Positions 42,390 to 51,514 are shown, numbered from the stretch's first letter. The stretch: 64,000 bases of DNA from Paenibacillus sp. J2TS4 (GCF_018403245.1 NZ_BOSH01000006.1:332422-396421); one strand, 5' to 3'. Numbers and translations: made by a program. The notes: generated by a model not told the origin, from the letters alone.

Positions 42390-43259
42390 ATGAGACAACG
42401 TAAAATAGATTTGTTTACTGTAGTCAATGTCATGGTATTGGCTTTGGTAGGCTTTCTGTCATTGTATCCTTTCTGGTACATGATAGTGGTCTCCTTAAGC
42501 TCATCTGAACATGTAATTCGAAACGAAGTGTTTTTATTTCCAAAAGGATTCACTCTGGATATTTATCAATATGTATTGCAAGATAAGCGGATTTGGACAG
42601 GGTATAAAAACACGATCATTTATACGGTGTTAGGAACGTTCCTGTCTCTTATGCTTACAGCTATGGGAGCCTATTCCCTTTCCAGGGCAAACTTTGTGTT
42701 CAAGAAGTTTTTTATGCTGATGATCGTTTTTACAATTGTATTTAATGGAGGCATGATCCCCACCTTTCTGGTCGTGCGCAGCCTGGGCGTGATGGATACG
42801 ATTTGGGCGATGGTCATACCCGGATTGATATCGACCTGGAATCTGATCATTATGCGCACATTCTTTCAGGGAATACCGCATGAATTAGTAGAGTCGGGAA
42901 AAATTGATGGTCTGAACGATCTGGGCGTTTTTACGCGGATTATTCTGCCTTTATCCAAGTCTGTCTTAGCTACGATTGGTCTGTTTTATGCGGTTGGAAT
43001 CTGGAATAACTTCTTCCATGCGTTGCTATATTTGCGTAACGCCGACTTATTCCCGCTACAGGTCTTTCTACGGAATATTGTACTGGCGGGCCAGGTGCAG
43101 GACGGTACATTTGGAGGTGGCGGGGACGGAGAGATGATGATCGATGAATCGCTTAAATTCGCTACGATCATGGTGTCAACACTTCCGATCATCATGGTCT
43201 ATCCTTTTCTTCAAAAGTATTTTGTAAAAGGAGTTTTAATCGGATCATTGAAAGGATGA
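42390..43259 (+). CDS. Sugar ABC transporter permease (LplC/YtcP-like)
   Basis: Second permease subunit, 289 residues, six helices, EAA loop in degenerate form (ESGKIDGLNDLGVFTRIILPLS) and the family C terminus KYFVKGVLIGSLKG. It starts nine bases after the first permease, with TAGGAG upstream. A broken copy of a similar gene end lies at about 50760. Confidence 0.9.
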   Translation: MRQRKIDLFTVVNVMVLALVGFLSLYPFWYMIVVSLSSSEHVIRNEVFLFPKGFTLDIYQYVLQDKRIWTGYKNTIIYTVLGTFLSLMLTAMGAYSLSRANFVFKKFFMLMIVFTIVFNGGMIPTFLVVRSLGVMDTIWAMVIPGLISTWNLIIMRTFFQGIPHELVESGKIDGLNDLGVFTRIILPLSKSVLATIGLFYAVGIWNNFFHALLYLRNADLFPLQVFLRNIVLAGQVQDGTFGGGGDGEMMIDESLKFATIMVSTLPIIMVYPFLQKYFVKGVLIGSLKG

Positions 43260-43268
43260 ACGTAATCA

Positions 43269-44306
43269 ATGGAACAATTAACAGAAGCGCCTTTTTATTG
43301 GAAAACCAGTCTGGAAGATATTACAGCTGTAGTGAAGCGAGTGAAAAAAGGGAAGGTGAGAATCCTTTCCCGGTCTGCAGGCGGACGAGATATTCCTATG
43401 GTTGAATATGGGGAGAAACAAGATTTTGGCAGAACGGCGAATTATAATTCCGCTTGCGGAGCACGTAATCCGGATCATTATGCGAATAAAAAAGCGGGAG
43501 ATCGCCCTGTGCTCTTAATTGTCGGAGGTATTCACGGTGGTGAGCTGGAAGGTATTGCGGCTGTGTTGAATTTGATTCAAGCGTTGGAGACCGGCGTGGA
43601 TTTTAGAGGAGAAAAACCGGAAAATGCATCGGATATTCTAAACTCATTCCGGCTGCTTCTGATTCCGTGCATGAATCCGGATGGACGAGCGCGAATACCC
43701 GTAAATACTGTCGTTGGCATGTCATTTCGAACCTTTCGTTACTATGTCCAAGGAACGTGGAAGGATGGATCGTTGTGTGACTGGCCGGGGTGCAAAGCGG
43801 TTCATCCCATCCTGAACGATGTCGAGTACTTGGGCGGGTACTTTAATGATGATGGCATTAATATGATGCATGACAATTTCTTTATGCCCATGGCACAGGA
43901 AACGAAGGATTTGATGCAATTGGTTGACGAGGAGGCGGTCGATGCTACCGTACTTCTTCACGGGGGAACGAATTGCGTCAATCACATCATCAACACGAGT
44001 TATGTGCCGTTATCGATCAAACAACGGCAGTATGAGTTTACCAAACGATTAAAGGAAGCCAGTCAAGCGAAAGAAATCAAATTTAAAGTGTTTGAGATAA
44101 ACGAGATTGACGGAATGGACGGTAGGACTCCTTCGTTCAATCTGACATCGACCTTGCATCATATTAGCGGAGGACTCAGCATGACATATGAAACCAATAT
44201 GGGCTTGGTGGACGCGCCAGGCGAGGCTTACAGTTACGAAGAAATATGGGAGTCGCATCGTATCTTGTTTGAGGAACTGTTCAAGTTTATGAAAGAGAAG
44301 AAATAG
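43269..44306 (+). CDS. M14-type zinc carboxypeptidase-like protein
   Basis: 345 residues without a signal peptide, so cytoplasmic. Zinc ligands are likely His89 and Glu92 in GGIHGGELEG and a later His in LLHGGTN; MNPDGR and a catalytic Glu in TYETN complete the M14 pattern. The substrate may be a peptide, an amino-acid-linked sugar or another amide. It begins nine bases after the permease stop and is part of the same operon. A peptidase inside a polysaccharide transporter operon is unusual and hints that the imported ligand carries an amide-linked group. Confidence 0.8.
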   Translation: MEQLTEAPFYWKTSLEDITAVVKRVKKGKVRILSRSAGGRDIPMVEYGEKQDFGRTANYNSACGARNPDHYANKKAGDRPVLLIVGGIHGGELEGIAAVLNLIQALETGVDFRGEKPENASDILNSFRLLLIPCMNPDGRARIPVNTVVGMSFRTFRYYVQGTWKDGSLCDWPGCKAVHPILNDVEYLGGYFNDDGINMMHDNFFMPMAQETKDLMQLVDEEAVDATVLLHGGTNCVNHIINTSYVPLSIKQRQYEFTKRLKEASQAKEIKFKVFEINEIDGMDGRTPSFNLTSTLHHISGGLSMTYETNMGLVDAPGEAYSYEEIWESHRILFEELFKFMKEKK

Positions 44307-44319
44307 AATGGTTACCATG

Positions 44320-44354
44320 CTGCCTACTAGCGAAAAGGATCCACTAGTAGGTAG
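44320..44354. repeat. Hairpin between the M14 and lyase genes
   Basis: CTGCCTACTAG pairs with CTAGTAGGTAG (one G-T pair) with a 13-base loop. No T run follows, so it may process or stabilise the mRNA rather than end it. Confidence 0.55.
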
Positions 44355-44411
44355 TGTTACCTTCCCAAGAATAATGAAAGTCATCTAGAAGAAACGGTGT
44401 AATTGAAAAAA

Positions 44412-44425
44412 TGAAAGCGTTTTAG
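44412..44425. promoter_or_regulatory. cre-like site before the lyase gene
   Basis: TGAAAGCGTTTTAG matches 12 of 14 positions of the CcpA consensus and nearly equals the cre-like site of dhaKL. It is 38 bases before the lyase start. Confidence 0.35.
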
Positions 44426-44462
44426 TTCCAGTTGAATCAATATGAAATCAGGAGGTTTGAGG

Positions 44463-47400
44463 ATGAAGAGGAAAAGGAATATGGTAATTCGTTGGATGCT
44501 AATTGTTAGTCTAGTATTTTCAATGTTTGCACCTGTAATCCAGGCACAAGACTTCTCTATTGAAGATCAACTGCTAATCGCTGAAACACCGAACTTGATT
44601 TCCAATAGCGGCTTCGAGGAACCGGTGTTGGATAATGGCAAAATTCCGGGTTGGAACACTTGGATGCCTCGTGGAGATTCCGTCGTTTCGATTGTTTATG
44701 GAGATGCCCGAGCGGGAGATTATTCGGGTAAAATTACGGCCACTGAACCGAGTAGCACAGGTGCTTTGGATACAAACATCCGGGTTGAAGCTGGTAAGAC
44801 GTATGCGCTAAGTTTTTGGGCCAAATCCAAAAACGTTGAATTAGAAATGAGCATATGTGCTTGTGTGCGCATTCAATACTATGATGGGAATCGCGCTTCG
44901 ACACAACCTGTTGGCTACTTTGGTAACTTGTCAGGTACCCAAGACTGGACGTTTTTTCATTTTCTGATTAGAGCGCCTGCCAATACAGTGACATTTAATA
45001 TTCAACCGATATTGTTACGAGGTACCGGAGAATTGTGGTTTGATGACATAAGCTTAACGGAAGTCGATATCAACCAGCCTGCAGACTTCCTGCATTACGA
45101 TGCGACGGTAGAAGAAACAGGCGTAGTGAATGTAAATTGGGCCACCAACCATTTGCCTGATGCTCAACCATTATTTGACGTGTATCGATCCACAACAAGC
45201 GGATTCACTCCGGATGATGATACATGGATCGGAAGTACGGGGGGAACTGAATACCAAGATCGATCCACTGCTTCTGGTAAAACGTATTATTACAAGGTTG
45301 CTTTTACAAGTAGTGATGGGGAAGAACATGTCATTTCAGAGGAAATGGAAGTTAAAATCCCAGATGAACTGCCTGGAGTACAACCTGCTGCTTCATTCAA
45401 GGTAATGGGGACAATCAATCAGGCGATTCGGCTGCACTGGGATTTAATTCCACGACAACGGGCGGCTACCGTAAACATATACGGTGATCATGACCCGATT
45501 ACCGAAGAAAGTAAAAATGATGCGATCTTGGTGGCATCTATTTCCGCAACATCAGGGGAATATGTGATTGATTCTGAACTTCAATCTGATCTTATCAAGC
45601 CTTATTATGCTTTGTCGGTTGTAGATGGAGATGGGAATGAATCCGCTCTTTCCAGTGGGAAATTTCTGCCGAGAATATTTGAAGAACGGATCGGAGACGG
45701 GTTCGCTATGATGAACTTCAACGCTGCCGTTTTTAGTAACGGGGAAGTAAATGAGTTGCAAAATGCGTCTGGCGACCCTTTGCGTGTCTTGACAGCCGGT
45801 GGTATTGTCTATCCCCCATGGCTCTTTTTCGATGAATACTTTGACGCGGAAGTATCGGTGACTACCGACAGTGTAGAAGTTCAATACGAGCAGACGAACG
45901 CAGTATTCACCTTGGGCGAATCAACGTTTACGGTTGACGGTCAAACACAGGAAATGCCAGTCCCTCTGTTTAGCAATAACGGCGTGATTTACCTGCCGGT
46001 GGTTGCGTTGGCAGAGGCATTTGGAAGAACTGCCCGCACCTTTGACCAGCTTACTGTCATTGCCGAGCGTGAGATCCTTGATGCATTCGAGGCAGATGAC
46101 GAGCTGGTAGAAGCAGGGGTTCAACTTTTGTCCTTCCAGCCGATAAATCGTGATGACATTACAGACCAAGATTTTCATGAATTAAAGCAAAAGGCGAGGA
46201 ACCATCTGGTAGGCAGTGAGGATAACGAACTCTCGAACGAATGGATTGCAGAGCATGTTAGCCAAATCGCGTCGACTGGACAGCAATCATGGAATCAAAT
46301 GAATAAAGATGAGAATGCCAACATTTTATTTGGAAACGTATTTCCGACGACCACGGCAGAAATGACTTCACAGTACAATCATTTGAGTATAATGGCATTG
46401 GCATATGGGACGTATGGTTCTGAACTGTATCAGAATGAAGCGCTTAAAGACGATATTTTGTATGGATTGGAGTGGCTGTATGAGAACCTTTACGGCTTAG
46501 ATGAAATAGAAGGCAGAGGCTGGCGCAGTATCCATGATTTCAATTGGTGGGATTGGATGGTCGGTGTCCCGACGCATCTGAACAACGTAATGCTAATCAT
46601 GGAGCCGGAGATGGATCAAGCCGATATCGAGAAGTATCTTGTCCCTTACTTGCATATTCTTGAGGCTATGCAATCGCAGCGTCCAATCGTTAGCCGAAAT
46701 TATTACGCAACTCAGGCAGCGATTCTTTTACACGATGTGGATATGATGGTTTCATTATTGAATGACTATGACAGTATGCTCGCATCTGTGGAAGACGGAG
46801 AGGGCGTGCAGGAGGATTGGGTTTACATCTATCAACGTGTTCCACAATCTGGAACCTATGGAGTGGTCTCCTTGCTCGAACGGGTGCTGGATGGCTACAG
46901 CCTGTTATCCGGTTCCAAGTTTGAAGTCAGAAGTCCGTATAAATATAATCTGGCCATGTGGATTTATCATATGTTTGAACCCATTATGTACAAGGGTGGC
47001 AATATGGTGATGTTTGGCGGTCGGAGCTTCTCGCGTAGTACCAACGAACAGTTCATGGGCGCGGAATTGATCGCAGGGATGTTAGACCTGATCGGAGTAT
47101 ACGGATTAGATGATGATGAGAAATTGAAAAAAATCATCAAGCGTCATGTCACGGAAGAGAATCTTCGGGATATCCTCGGAGTTCTAAATATTAGCCAACT
47201 GACAAAGCTGAGGGAAGTCCTTGAAGACCATTCCATTGCTCCCGATGATTATGAGATCGCATACGTCTATTACACGGGAGATCGGGTTGTGCAGCATAGA
47301 GATAATTATGCGTTTGGAATCGCGATGTCTTCTTCAAGGATACCGACCTATAGCAGCCTCAACCAAGAGAACCAGAAAGGCTGGTACACGGGAGATGGCA

Positions 47401-48818
47401 TGACATATTTATATCTGGATCACGATTTATACCAGTTTGGCAACGATTACCGCAGAAATGTAAATCCGTATCATTTGCCAGGTGTGACCAATGATACGCA
47501 GGAACGTGAGGCGGTAAGCATCAGAGCAGCGGATTCACCTTTATCGAATCAGGATTTTGTCGGAGCGGCGCAGTTGAAAGACTTATATTTTACGGCTGCG
47601 ATGTCTTACGAATCATATCATAATGATGTGCCGCCAGTTGGTAATGATGAAGGGGCCGGCGGTATGCCGCCTTTGCATGATTCCAGTCTGGTTGCGAAGA
47701 AAGCATGGTTTGCATTTGACGAAGAGATTGTGGCGCTGGGTACCGGGATCAATGCGGAAGACGGTTATGAGGTAGCAACAACCGTTGACAACAGAAGACT
47801 GATAGAAGTCAAGGAGAGGTCACCATCTGATACGGAGGAGCCAGCGATCCCTTACCTGATCAAAAGCGTCACGGCTGTCGGAAGCGACGGCAATCTTCCG
47901 ATTAATGTCGTCGACGGAGATTACGGGAGCAGGTGGTCATATGAAGGGCGGGAAAATGCCTGGATTCAATTGGAGCTGACAGAGAGTTTGCCCATCGGAT
48001 ATTTTGGAATATCGGTGTACGTTGGGCAAAATAGCGCAGCGTTATTCGAGATAAAGGTTTCGGATGATGAGGACAATTGGACCACGGTGTACGAAGGAGC
48101 AACCAGTGGCACTACCCCCGAGTTGGAAGCTTTTAAACTTGAAGAAGTAGTTGAAGCTAAATACATCAGGCTCTACGGATACGGCAGAACGACAGGCAGC
48201 GCGTGGAATAGTTATACAGAAATCCAAGTTTATCCACCAGATGATAACTTGCCTTTGGAACTAAAGAACACCAGTCTTTTTGAAACAGGTGCCGAGACGA
48301 TAGTTGCAGACGGGAAATTGCTCGAATTCGAGAATGATTCCACCGTGGTACTGACTGATGCAGAGTGGGTTGCCCTGGAAAACAATGCAGGCTATTACTT
48401 TCCGAATGGCGGCGATCTAACGGTTGCCAAACTTGGAAATACGACTAAGTTTATGGAACTCCGGCTTCACCATGGTGTGGATCCGGATGGGGAAGAATAC
48501 TCCTATGTATTGCTGCCCCACAAAAATGACCTTGAGACAGCGGGTTATGCATCCGATCCGGATGTTTCGATTCTTGCGAATACAGAGCAAGTGCAGGCGG
48601 TAAAAGACCGGAGCACCGGAGCTACGGGGATTGTCTTTTGGGAAGCTGGGACATTTGGTGATATTACGGTTTCAGATCCTATGATTGTGATGATTCAGGA
48701 AAAAGACGGTCAATTTGAGCTCAGTTTAAGTGATCCGACGCAAAAATTGCATAGCGCCTCTGTCACAATCAATCGTAGCCTCGAAACGGTGAAAAACGAT
48801 CAGGCGTTAATATATTGA
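44463..48818 (+). CDS. Very large secreted PL8-type polysaccharide lyase, frameshifted end
   Basis: 1451 residues. The order is: signal peptide (ending near APVIQAQ), a carbohydrate-binding-like jelly roll (about 45-205), a fibronectin-III-like part (about 210-310), a copper-amine-oxidase-like segment (about 430-530), PL8 alpha/alpha and beta domains (about 550-1120), an F5/8-type discoidin domain (about 1135-1265) and a C-terminal beta domain. PL8 marks: NWWDWMVGVP (N694), a probable Asn at 746, SGTYG (Tyr799) and GGRSFSRS. The usual His nine residues before the Tyr is Tyr790. The frame stops at 48818, but the +1 frame continues with 27 family-like residues to 48900. The ATG at 44463 follows AGGAGG. 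Confidence 0.8.
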   Translation: MKRKRNMVIRWMLIVSLVFSMFAPVIQAQDFSIEDQLLIAETPNLISNSGFEEPVLDNGKIPGWNTWMPRGDSVVSIVYGDARAGDYSGKITATEPSSTGALDTNIRVEAGKTYALSFWAKSKNVELEMSICACVRIQYYDGNRASTQPVGYFGNLSGTQDWTFFHFLIRAPANTVTFNIQPILLRGTGELWFDDISLTEVDINQPADFLHYDATVEETGVVNVNWATNHLPDAQPLFDVYRSTTSGFTPDDDTWIGSTGGTEYQDRSTASGKTYYYKVAFTSSDGEEHVISEEMEVKIPDELPGVQPAASFKVMGTINQAIRLHWDLIPRQRAATVNIYGDHDPITEESKNDAILVASISATSGEYVIDSELQSDLIKPYYALSVVDGDGNESALSSGKFLPRIFEERIGDGFAMMNFNAAVFSNGEVNELQNASGDPLRVLTAGGIVYPPWLFFDEYFDAEVSVTTDSVEVQYEQTNAVFTLGESTFTVDGQTQEMPVPLFSNNGVIYLPVVALAEAFGRTARTFDQLTVIAEREILDAFEADDELVEAGVQLLSFQPINRDDITDQDFHELKQKARNHLVGSEDNELSNEWIAEHVSQIASTGQQSWNQMNKDENANILFGNVFPTTTAEMTSQYNHLSIMALAYGTYGSELYQNEALKDDILYGLEWLYENLYGLDEIEGRGWRSIHDFNWWDWMVGVPTHLNNVMLIMEPEMDQADIEKYLVPYLHILEAMQSQRPIVSRNYYATQAAILLHDVDMMVSLLNDYDSMLASVEDGEGVQEDWVYIYQRVPQSGTYGVVSLLERVLDGYSLLSGSKFEVRSPYKYNLAMWIYHMFEPIMYKGGNMVMFGGRSFSRSTNEQFMGAELIAGMLDLIGVYGLDDDEKLKKIIKRHVTEENLRDILGVLNISQLTKLREVLEDHSIAPDDYEIAYVYYTGDRVVQHRDNYAFGIAMSSSRIPTYSSLNQENQKGWYTGDGMTYLYLDHDLYQFGNDYRRNVNPYHLPGVTNDTQEREAVSIRAADSPLSNQDFVGAAQLKDLYFTAAMSYESYHNDVPPVGNDEGAGGMPPLHDSSLVAKKAWFAFDEEIVALGTGINAEDGYEVATTVDNRRLIEVKERSPSDTEEPAIPYLIKSVTAVGSDGNLPINVVDGDYGSRWSYEGRENAWIQLELTESLPIGYFGISVYVGQNSAALFEIKVSDDEDNWTTVYEGATSGTTPELEAFKLEEVVEAKYIRLYGYGRTTGSAWNSYTEIQVYPPDDNLPLELKNTSLFETGAETIVADGKLLEFENDSTVVLTDAEWVALENNAGYYFPNGGDLTVAKLGNTTKFMELRLHHGVDPDGEEYSYVLLPHKNDLETAGYASDPDVSILANTEQVQAVKDRSTGATGIVFWEAGTFGDITVSDPMIVMIQEKDGQFELSLSDPTQKLHSASVTINRSLETVKNDQALIY

Positions 48819-48912
48819 AACAGGAACACAGACCTCCGTACAGGTTGACTTTGCGAATTCGAAAGGAAAAACGTACGTAGCGAGCTTTTATGATGATTAG
48901 GAACGTCAACAA

Positions 48913-48932
48913 CTCATGACTCAAGTCACGAG
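48913..48932. repeat. Hairpin at the tnpB 3' side (IS605-type end)
   Basis: CTC-A-TGACT pairs with AGTCA-C-GAG. It is matched at 50334 by the same hairpin with a C-G pair in place of T-A. In IS200/IS605 elements such hairpins mark the ends and form part of the TnpB guide RNA. Confidence 0.6.
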
Positions 48933-49029
48933 CTTGTAACTGCCCGGAAGTGAGTACGGCGGTTAGCCTCCTTCCTTGGGGTGGCGTTACCATAGGCAGG
49001 TTGACTGCTGCCCGATTGCATAGGTATAC

Positions 49030-50142
49030 CTATACAGCCACTTCAGCGATGTACTGGATTCCAATGCGCTGAAGATTCATAGCGCCAATGCGATCATCAT
49101 TCGAGCGATACCCGCACTTCTGACAACAGAAGCGGTGCTTTTTCTTATCCCGATTGGCTCTCTCTGTATGCCTACATTTGGGGCATGCTTGTGAGGTGTA
49201 ACGAGGATCGACCGCGATTACTTTACCTCCATGGAGGATGGCCTTATACGTTATCATCTGGCGCAGTTGATAGAAGGACCAACAGACGGTTTCATAACGA
49301 TCCTGGACCCGAACCCGCTCTGTACGGTTTCGAATGCCCGTTAGATCTTCCAATACAAACAACGTATGGGCCCCATATCGGCGGACGAGTGCCTTGGATA
49401 TCCGGTGATTGATATCTGTCATCCAGCGGTTTTCTCGTCCCCCGATTCGCTTTAACTTACGGCGAGCAGAGGCTGTCCCCAGTTGCTGCAGCTGCTTTCG
49501 CAAATGCTTGTACTTCGAGCGCTTATTCTTAATGGGTCTACCGTGAAAGAACGTACATTGACCTTGGGAATCATAGCTGGTCGCGATAAAATTGACGCCC
49601 ATGTCTAATCCAACTACTTGATTCAAAGATTGATCCGAGACTTCTTCCACTTCTTTGGTCATCGGGAGATGTAAGAAGAACTTCCCTCGCTTGTGGACTA
49701 ACTTGGCGGTCCCGAAGGACCAGGATCCATCGAAATACGTTTCCATGCCTTTCGTTTCATAAGCCACCTTGATGCGGCCATGCACGGTATTGATGGAAAA
49801 CATCCGCTTCGCAAGCGAGTAATCTCGACGCCAAACGAGGTCGAGCTCCGGTTTCTTGAACCGGACGAATGTCCAGAGGTGGCCGTTGCCGACTAATGAC
49901 TTGTACCGAGCAATCACCGTTCGCATGACTGATTGGGCCATTTGAGATCGCAAGGAAAAGGTAGAACGCAACTCTCGATACATCAACTGATGCAGCTTCG
50001 TCTTGGAGAGAATTTTCTCTTCAAATACAAGCTTGGACAGGTAATCACTTGCCAGACGATAAGCTCGTAAAGTCTGTCGTAACCCATCGATTTGTTCAGG
50101 AGTGGGTAAGATTTTCACTTTGGCGGTTAAAGTGATTTTCAA
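49030..50142 (-). CDS. tnpB: TnpB (IS605-type RNA-guided nuclease), lone copy
   Basis: 370 residues. The N-terminal helix-turn-helix and wedge region is followed by a RuvC domain with all three acidic residues: Asp180 (VGLDMG), Glu265 (LEDLTG) and Asp350 (NDDRIGAMNL), plus a zinc finger CPKC...CQKC (about 320-343). It is intact and probably active as an omega-RNA-guided nuclease. There is no tnpA nearby, so it is an IS1341-like solo element. It lies just after the lyase remnant (stop at 48900), facing it; the region 48905-49029 should encode the omega-RNA end. Confidence 0.92.
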   Translation of the reverse strand: MKITLTAKVKILPTPEQIDGLRQTLRAYRLASDYLSKLVFEEKILSKTKLHQLMYRELRSTFSLRSQMAQSVMRTVIARYKSLVGNGHLWTFVRFKKPELDLVWRRDYSLAKRMFSINTVHGRIKVAYETKGMETYFDGSWSFGTAKLVHKRGKFFLHLPMTKEVEEVSDQSLNQVVGLDMGVNFIATSYDSQGQCTFFHGRPIKNKRSKYKHLRKQLQQLGTASARRKLKRIGGRENRWMTDINHRISKALVRRYGAHTLFVLEDLTGIRNRTERVRVQDRYETVCWSFYQLRQMITYKAILHGGKVIAVDPRYTSQACPKCRHTERANRDKKKHRFCCQKCGYRSNDDRIGAMNLQRIGIQYIAEVAV

Positions 50143-50333
50143 GTCAAGTCACCTTGCTTCACGTTTAGATTCGGCTAGGCTGTAAGTTACTCACCCTAAT
50201 CCTACACACTCCATTATATCAAACATATGTTCCTGTTTGAAGCAGAAATTCAGAAATAAGTGTAAGATCACTTATCTAATCAAAAGAGGAGGAGGAAAGG
50301 GGTGTGACTAATAAGAGAAGGGCGTAAATTCCT

Positions 50334-50353
50334 CTCACGACTCAAGTCGCGAG
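50334..50353. repeat. Second IS605-type end hairpin, without a transposase gene
   Basis: CTC-A-CGACT pairs with AGTCG-C-GAG: the same 20-base layout as at 48913, with one compensatory pair change. No tnp gene is attached; probably a relic of a second element. Confidence 0.6.
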
Positions 50354-50424
50354 TATCCTTTACGCAGATCATGAACCAGTGCCTGTAAGCGACATTACGG
50401 TGAACACGAGAACGGGAGACCTCG

Positions 50425-50619
50425 GTGCTTGTCGGGGAAACGCTGAAAATGCAAAAATGTTTTCGAATTAGAAAAGCTCAAGAGATGTTGCATTCCACGA
50501 ATTGGAAAGTGAAGGAAATTGTCCCGAAATCCGGGTACCAAAATATTAATTCGTTTAACCGTATGTTTAAGAAGTTTACAGGGATGACACCCGGCGAGTA
50601 TCGAAAGAAAATTGAATAG
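50425..50619 (+). pseudogene. C-terminal fragment of an AraC regulator, paralogue of the 37.5 kb gene
   Basis: From RIRKAQEMLHSTNWKVKEI on, the frame aligns with the end of the regulator at 37493-39700 (YRIEKAKEWLKSTDWKVREI; then GYQNINSFNRMFKKFTGMTPGEYR, nearly identical). The sensor and first helix-turn-helix are gone. It is part of a decayed second sugar-use locus. Confidence 0.8.
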
Positions 50620-50747
50620 ACACTTTTCGAGATTATGGTGCATTTCTACGGAAAACTGCGATGCTGTGAAGGATCTGCTAATACGATGATTTACTTTCCC
50701 TCAGTTTGCTCGATATATTGAATAAGTGTTAGAGAGGGGATGGCAAG

Positions 50748-50829
50748 ACGGTTCTCGTTGCGACATTGCCGATCATTTTGGTTTATCCGTTTCTTCCGGT
50801 AAAATTACACACCCTGCAGTTGCGCAGGT
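50748..50829 (+). pseudogene. 3' fragment of an LplC-type permease gene
   Basis: A short frame reads VLVATLPIILVYPFLP, which matches the C-terminal TLPIIMVYPFLQ of the permease at 42390-43259. The usual KYFVKGVLIGSLKG end is lost. Confidence 0.6.
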
Positions 50830-50937
50830 TGTAGCAGAGAAATATACTCCTATAAAAGAAGTCCTTCCTTTGTAAAAAAATTTAAAAAGACATGATCCTA
50901 TTCGTTTAAACATGGATTCGGAAAGTAGCTGTTACTG

Positions 50938-51117
50938 CTAAGGCATAATGTCCAGAAGTTGATGGTGTAAGTTGTCCAGCTGGTGACGAACAAGCTGTGT
51001 GGGGGCAAACGGGCTGACGCCCAGCGATTCCTGAACCAGAGCCGCCAATCCGTCGATCGATTTTCGCAGGTCGGTTGTGCCGCTGGCGAGCAGGACGCGT
51101 TCAGGAAGCGGCAGCAT
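50938..51117 (-). pseudogene. Truncated IS66 TnpB
   Basis: A 59-residue frame begins at an ATG overlapping the tnpA stop (TGATG). It reads LLASGTTDLRKSIDGLAALVQE, typical of the IS66 TnpB start, then departs from the family after SLGVSPFAP and stops. Most of tnpB and all of tnpC are missing. Confidence 0.75.
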
Positions 51118-51428
51118 CAGGCGTGATCCCCCAACGTCTGAACGACCTGCTTCAGCAAGGCCGCATCAAAACCGGCAGCAACCTTGATCTCGGCAGCGCC
51201 GACCCGAACGACGAGCGAAGAAGCACGCGCGGGGATCGGCGTGACCTCGATCCAATTCGGTACCACAGTTCCAAGCGAACGCTGACGCAAGCCCAGTTTG
51301 CGAATCCAGTATTTCATTTGTCCGAAGGCGATGTGATGCTTCTCGCACCACGTTTTCATCGTCAGGCCGCTTGCCCGATACTGGCTGTCTTGTTCTCGCC
51401 AATAGCTGGCTTTCTCCGTTTCATTCAT
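51117..51428 (-). CDS. IS66-family accessory protein TnpA
   Basis: 103-residue helix-turn-helix protein of IS66 elements (YWREQDSQYRASGLTMKTWCEKHHIAFGQMKYWIRK split over two helices). The start has AAGGGTG upstream. It is intact but useless alone, because the transposase genes that should follow are truncated. The GC-rich coding differs from the AT-rich flanks. Confidence 0.8.
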   Translation of the reverse strand: MNETEKASYWREQDSQYRASGLTMKTWCEKHHIAFGQMKYWIRKLGLRQRSLGTVVPNWIEVTPIPARASSLVVRVGAAEIKVAAGFDAALLKQVVQTLGDHA

Positions 51429-51494
51429 TGTTCAGCACACCCTTTCATTTAGATGCGCTTAGTTTCCCATACTCTTTACCCTTTGAACAGGTGG

Positions 51495-51514
51495 GCTGGG
51501 TTTGACGCTTACGC
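51495..51514. mobile_element. IS66 terminal repeat
   Basis: Read leftward it begins GTAAGCGTCAAACC, the usual type of IS66 end, upstream of tnpA. The other end of the element is not found. Confidence 0.55.

Noticed and set aside
50160..50330. Coding start of another gene after tnpB
   Set aside because: The region reads as the tnpB promoter side (TATAAT on the minus strand) and short debris, without an open frame of note.
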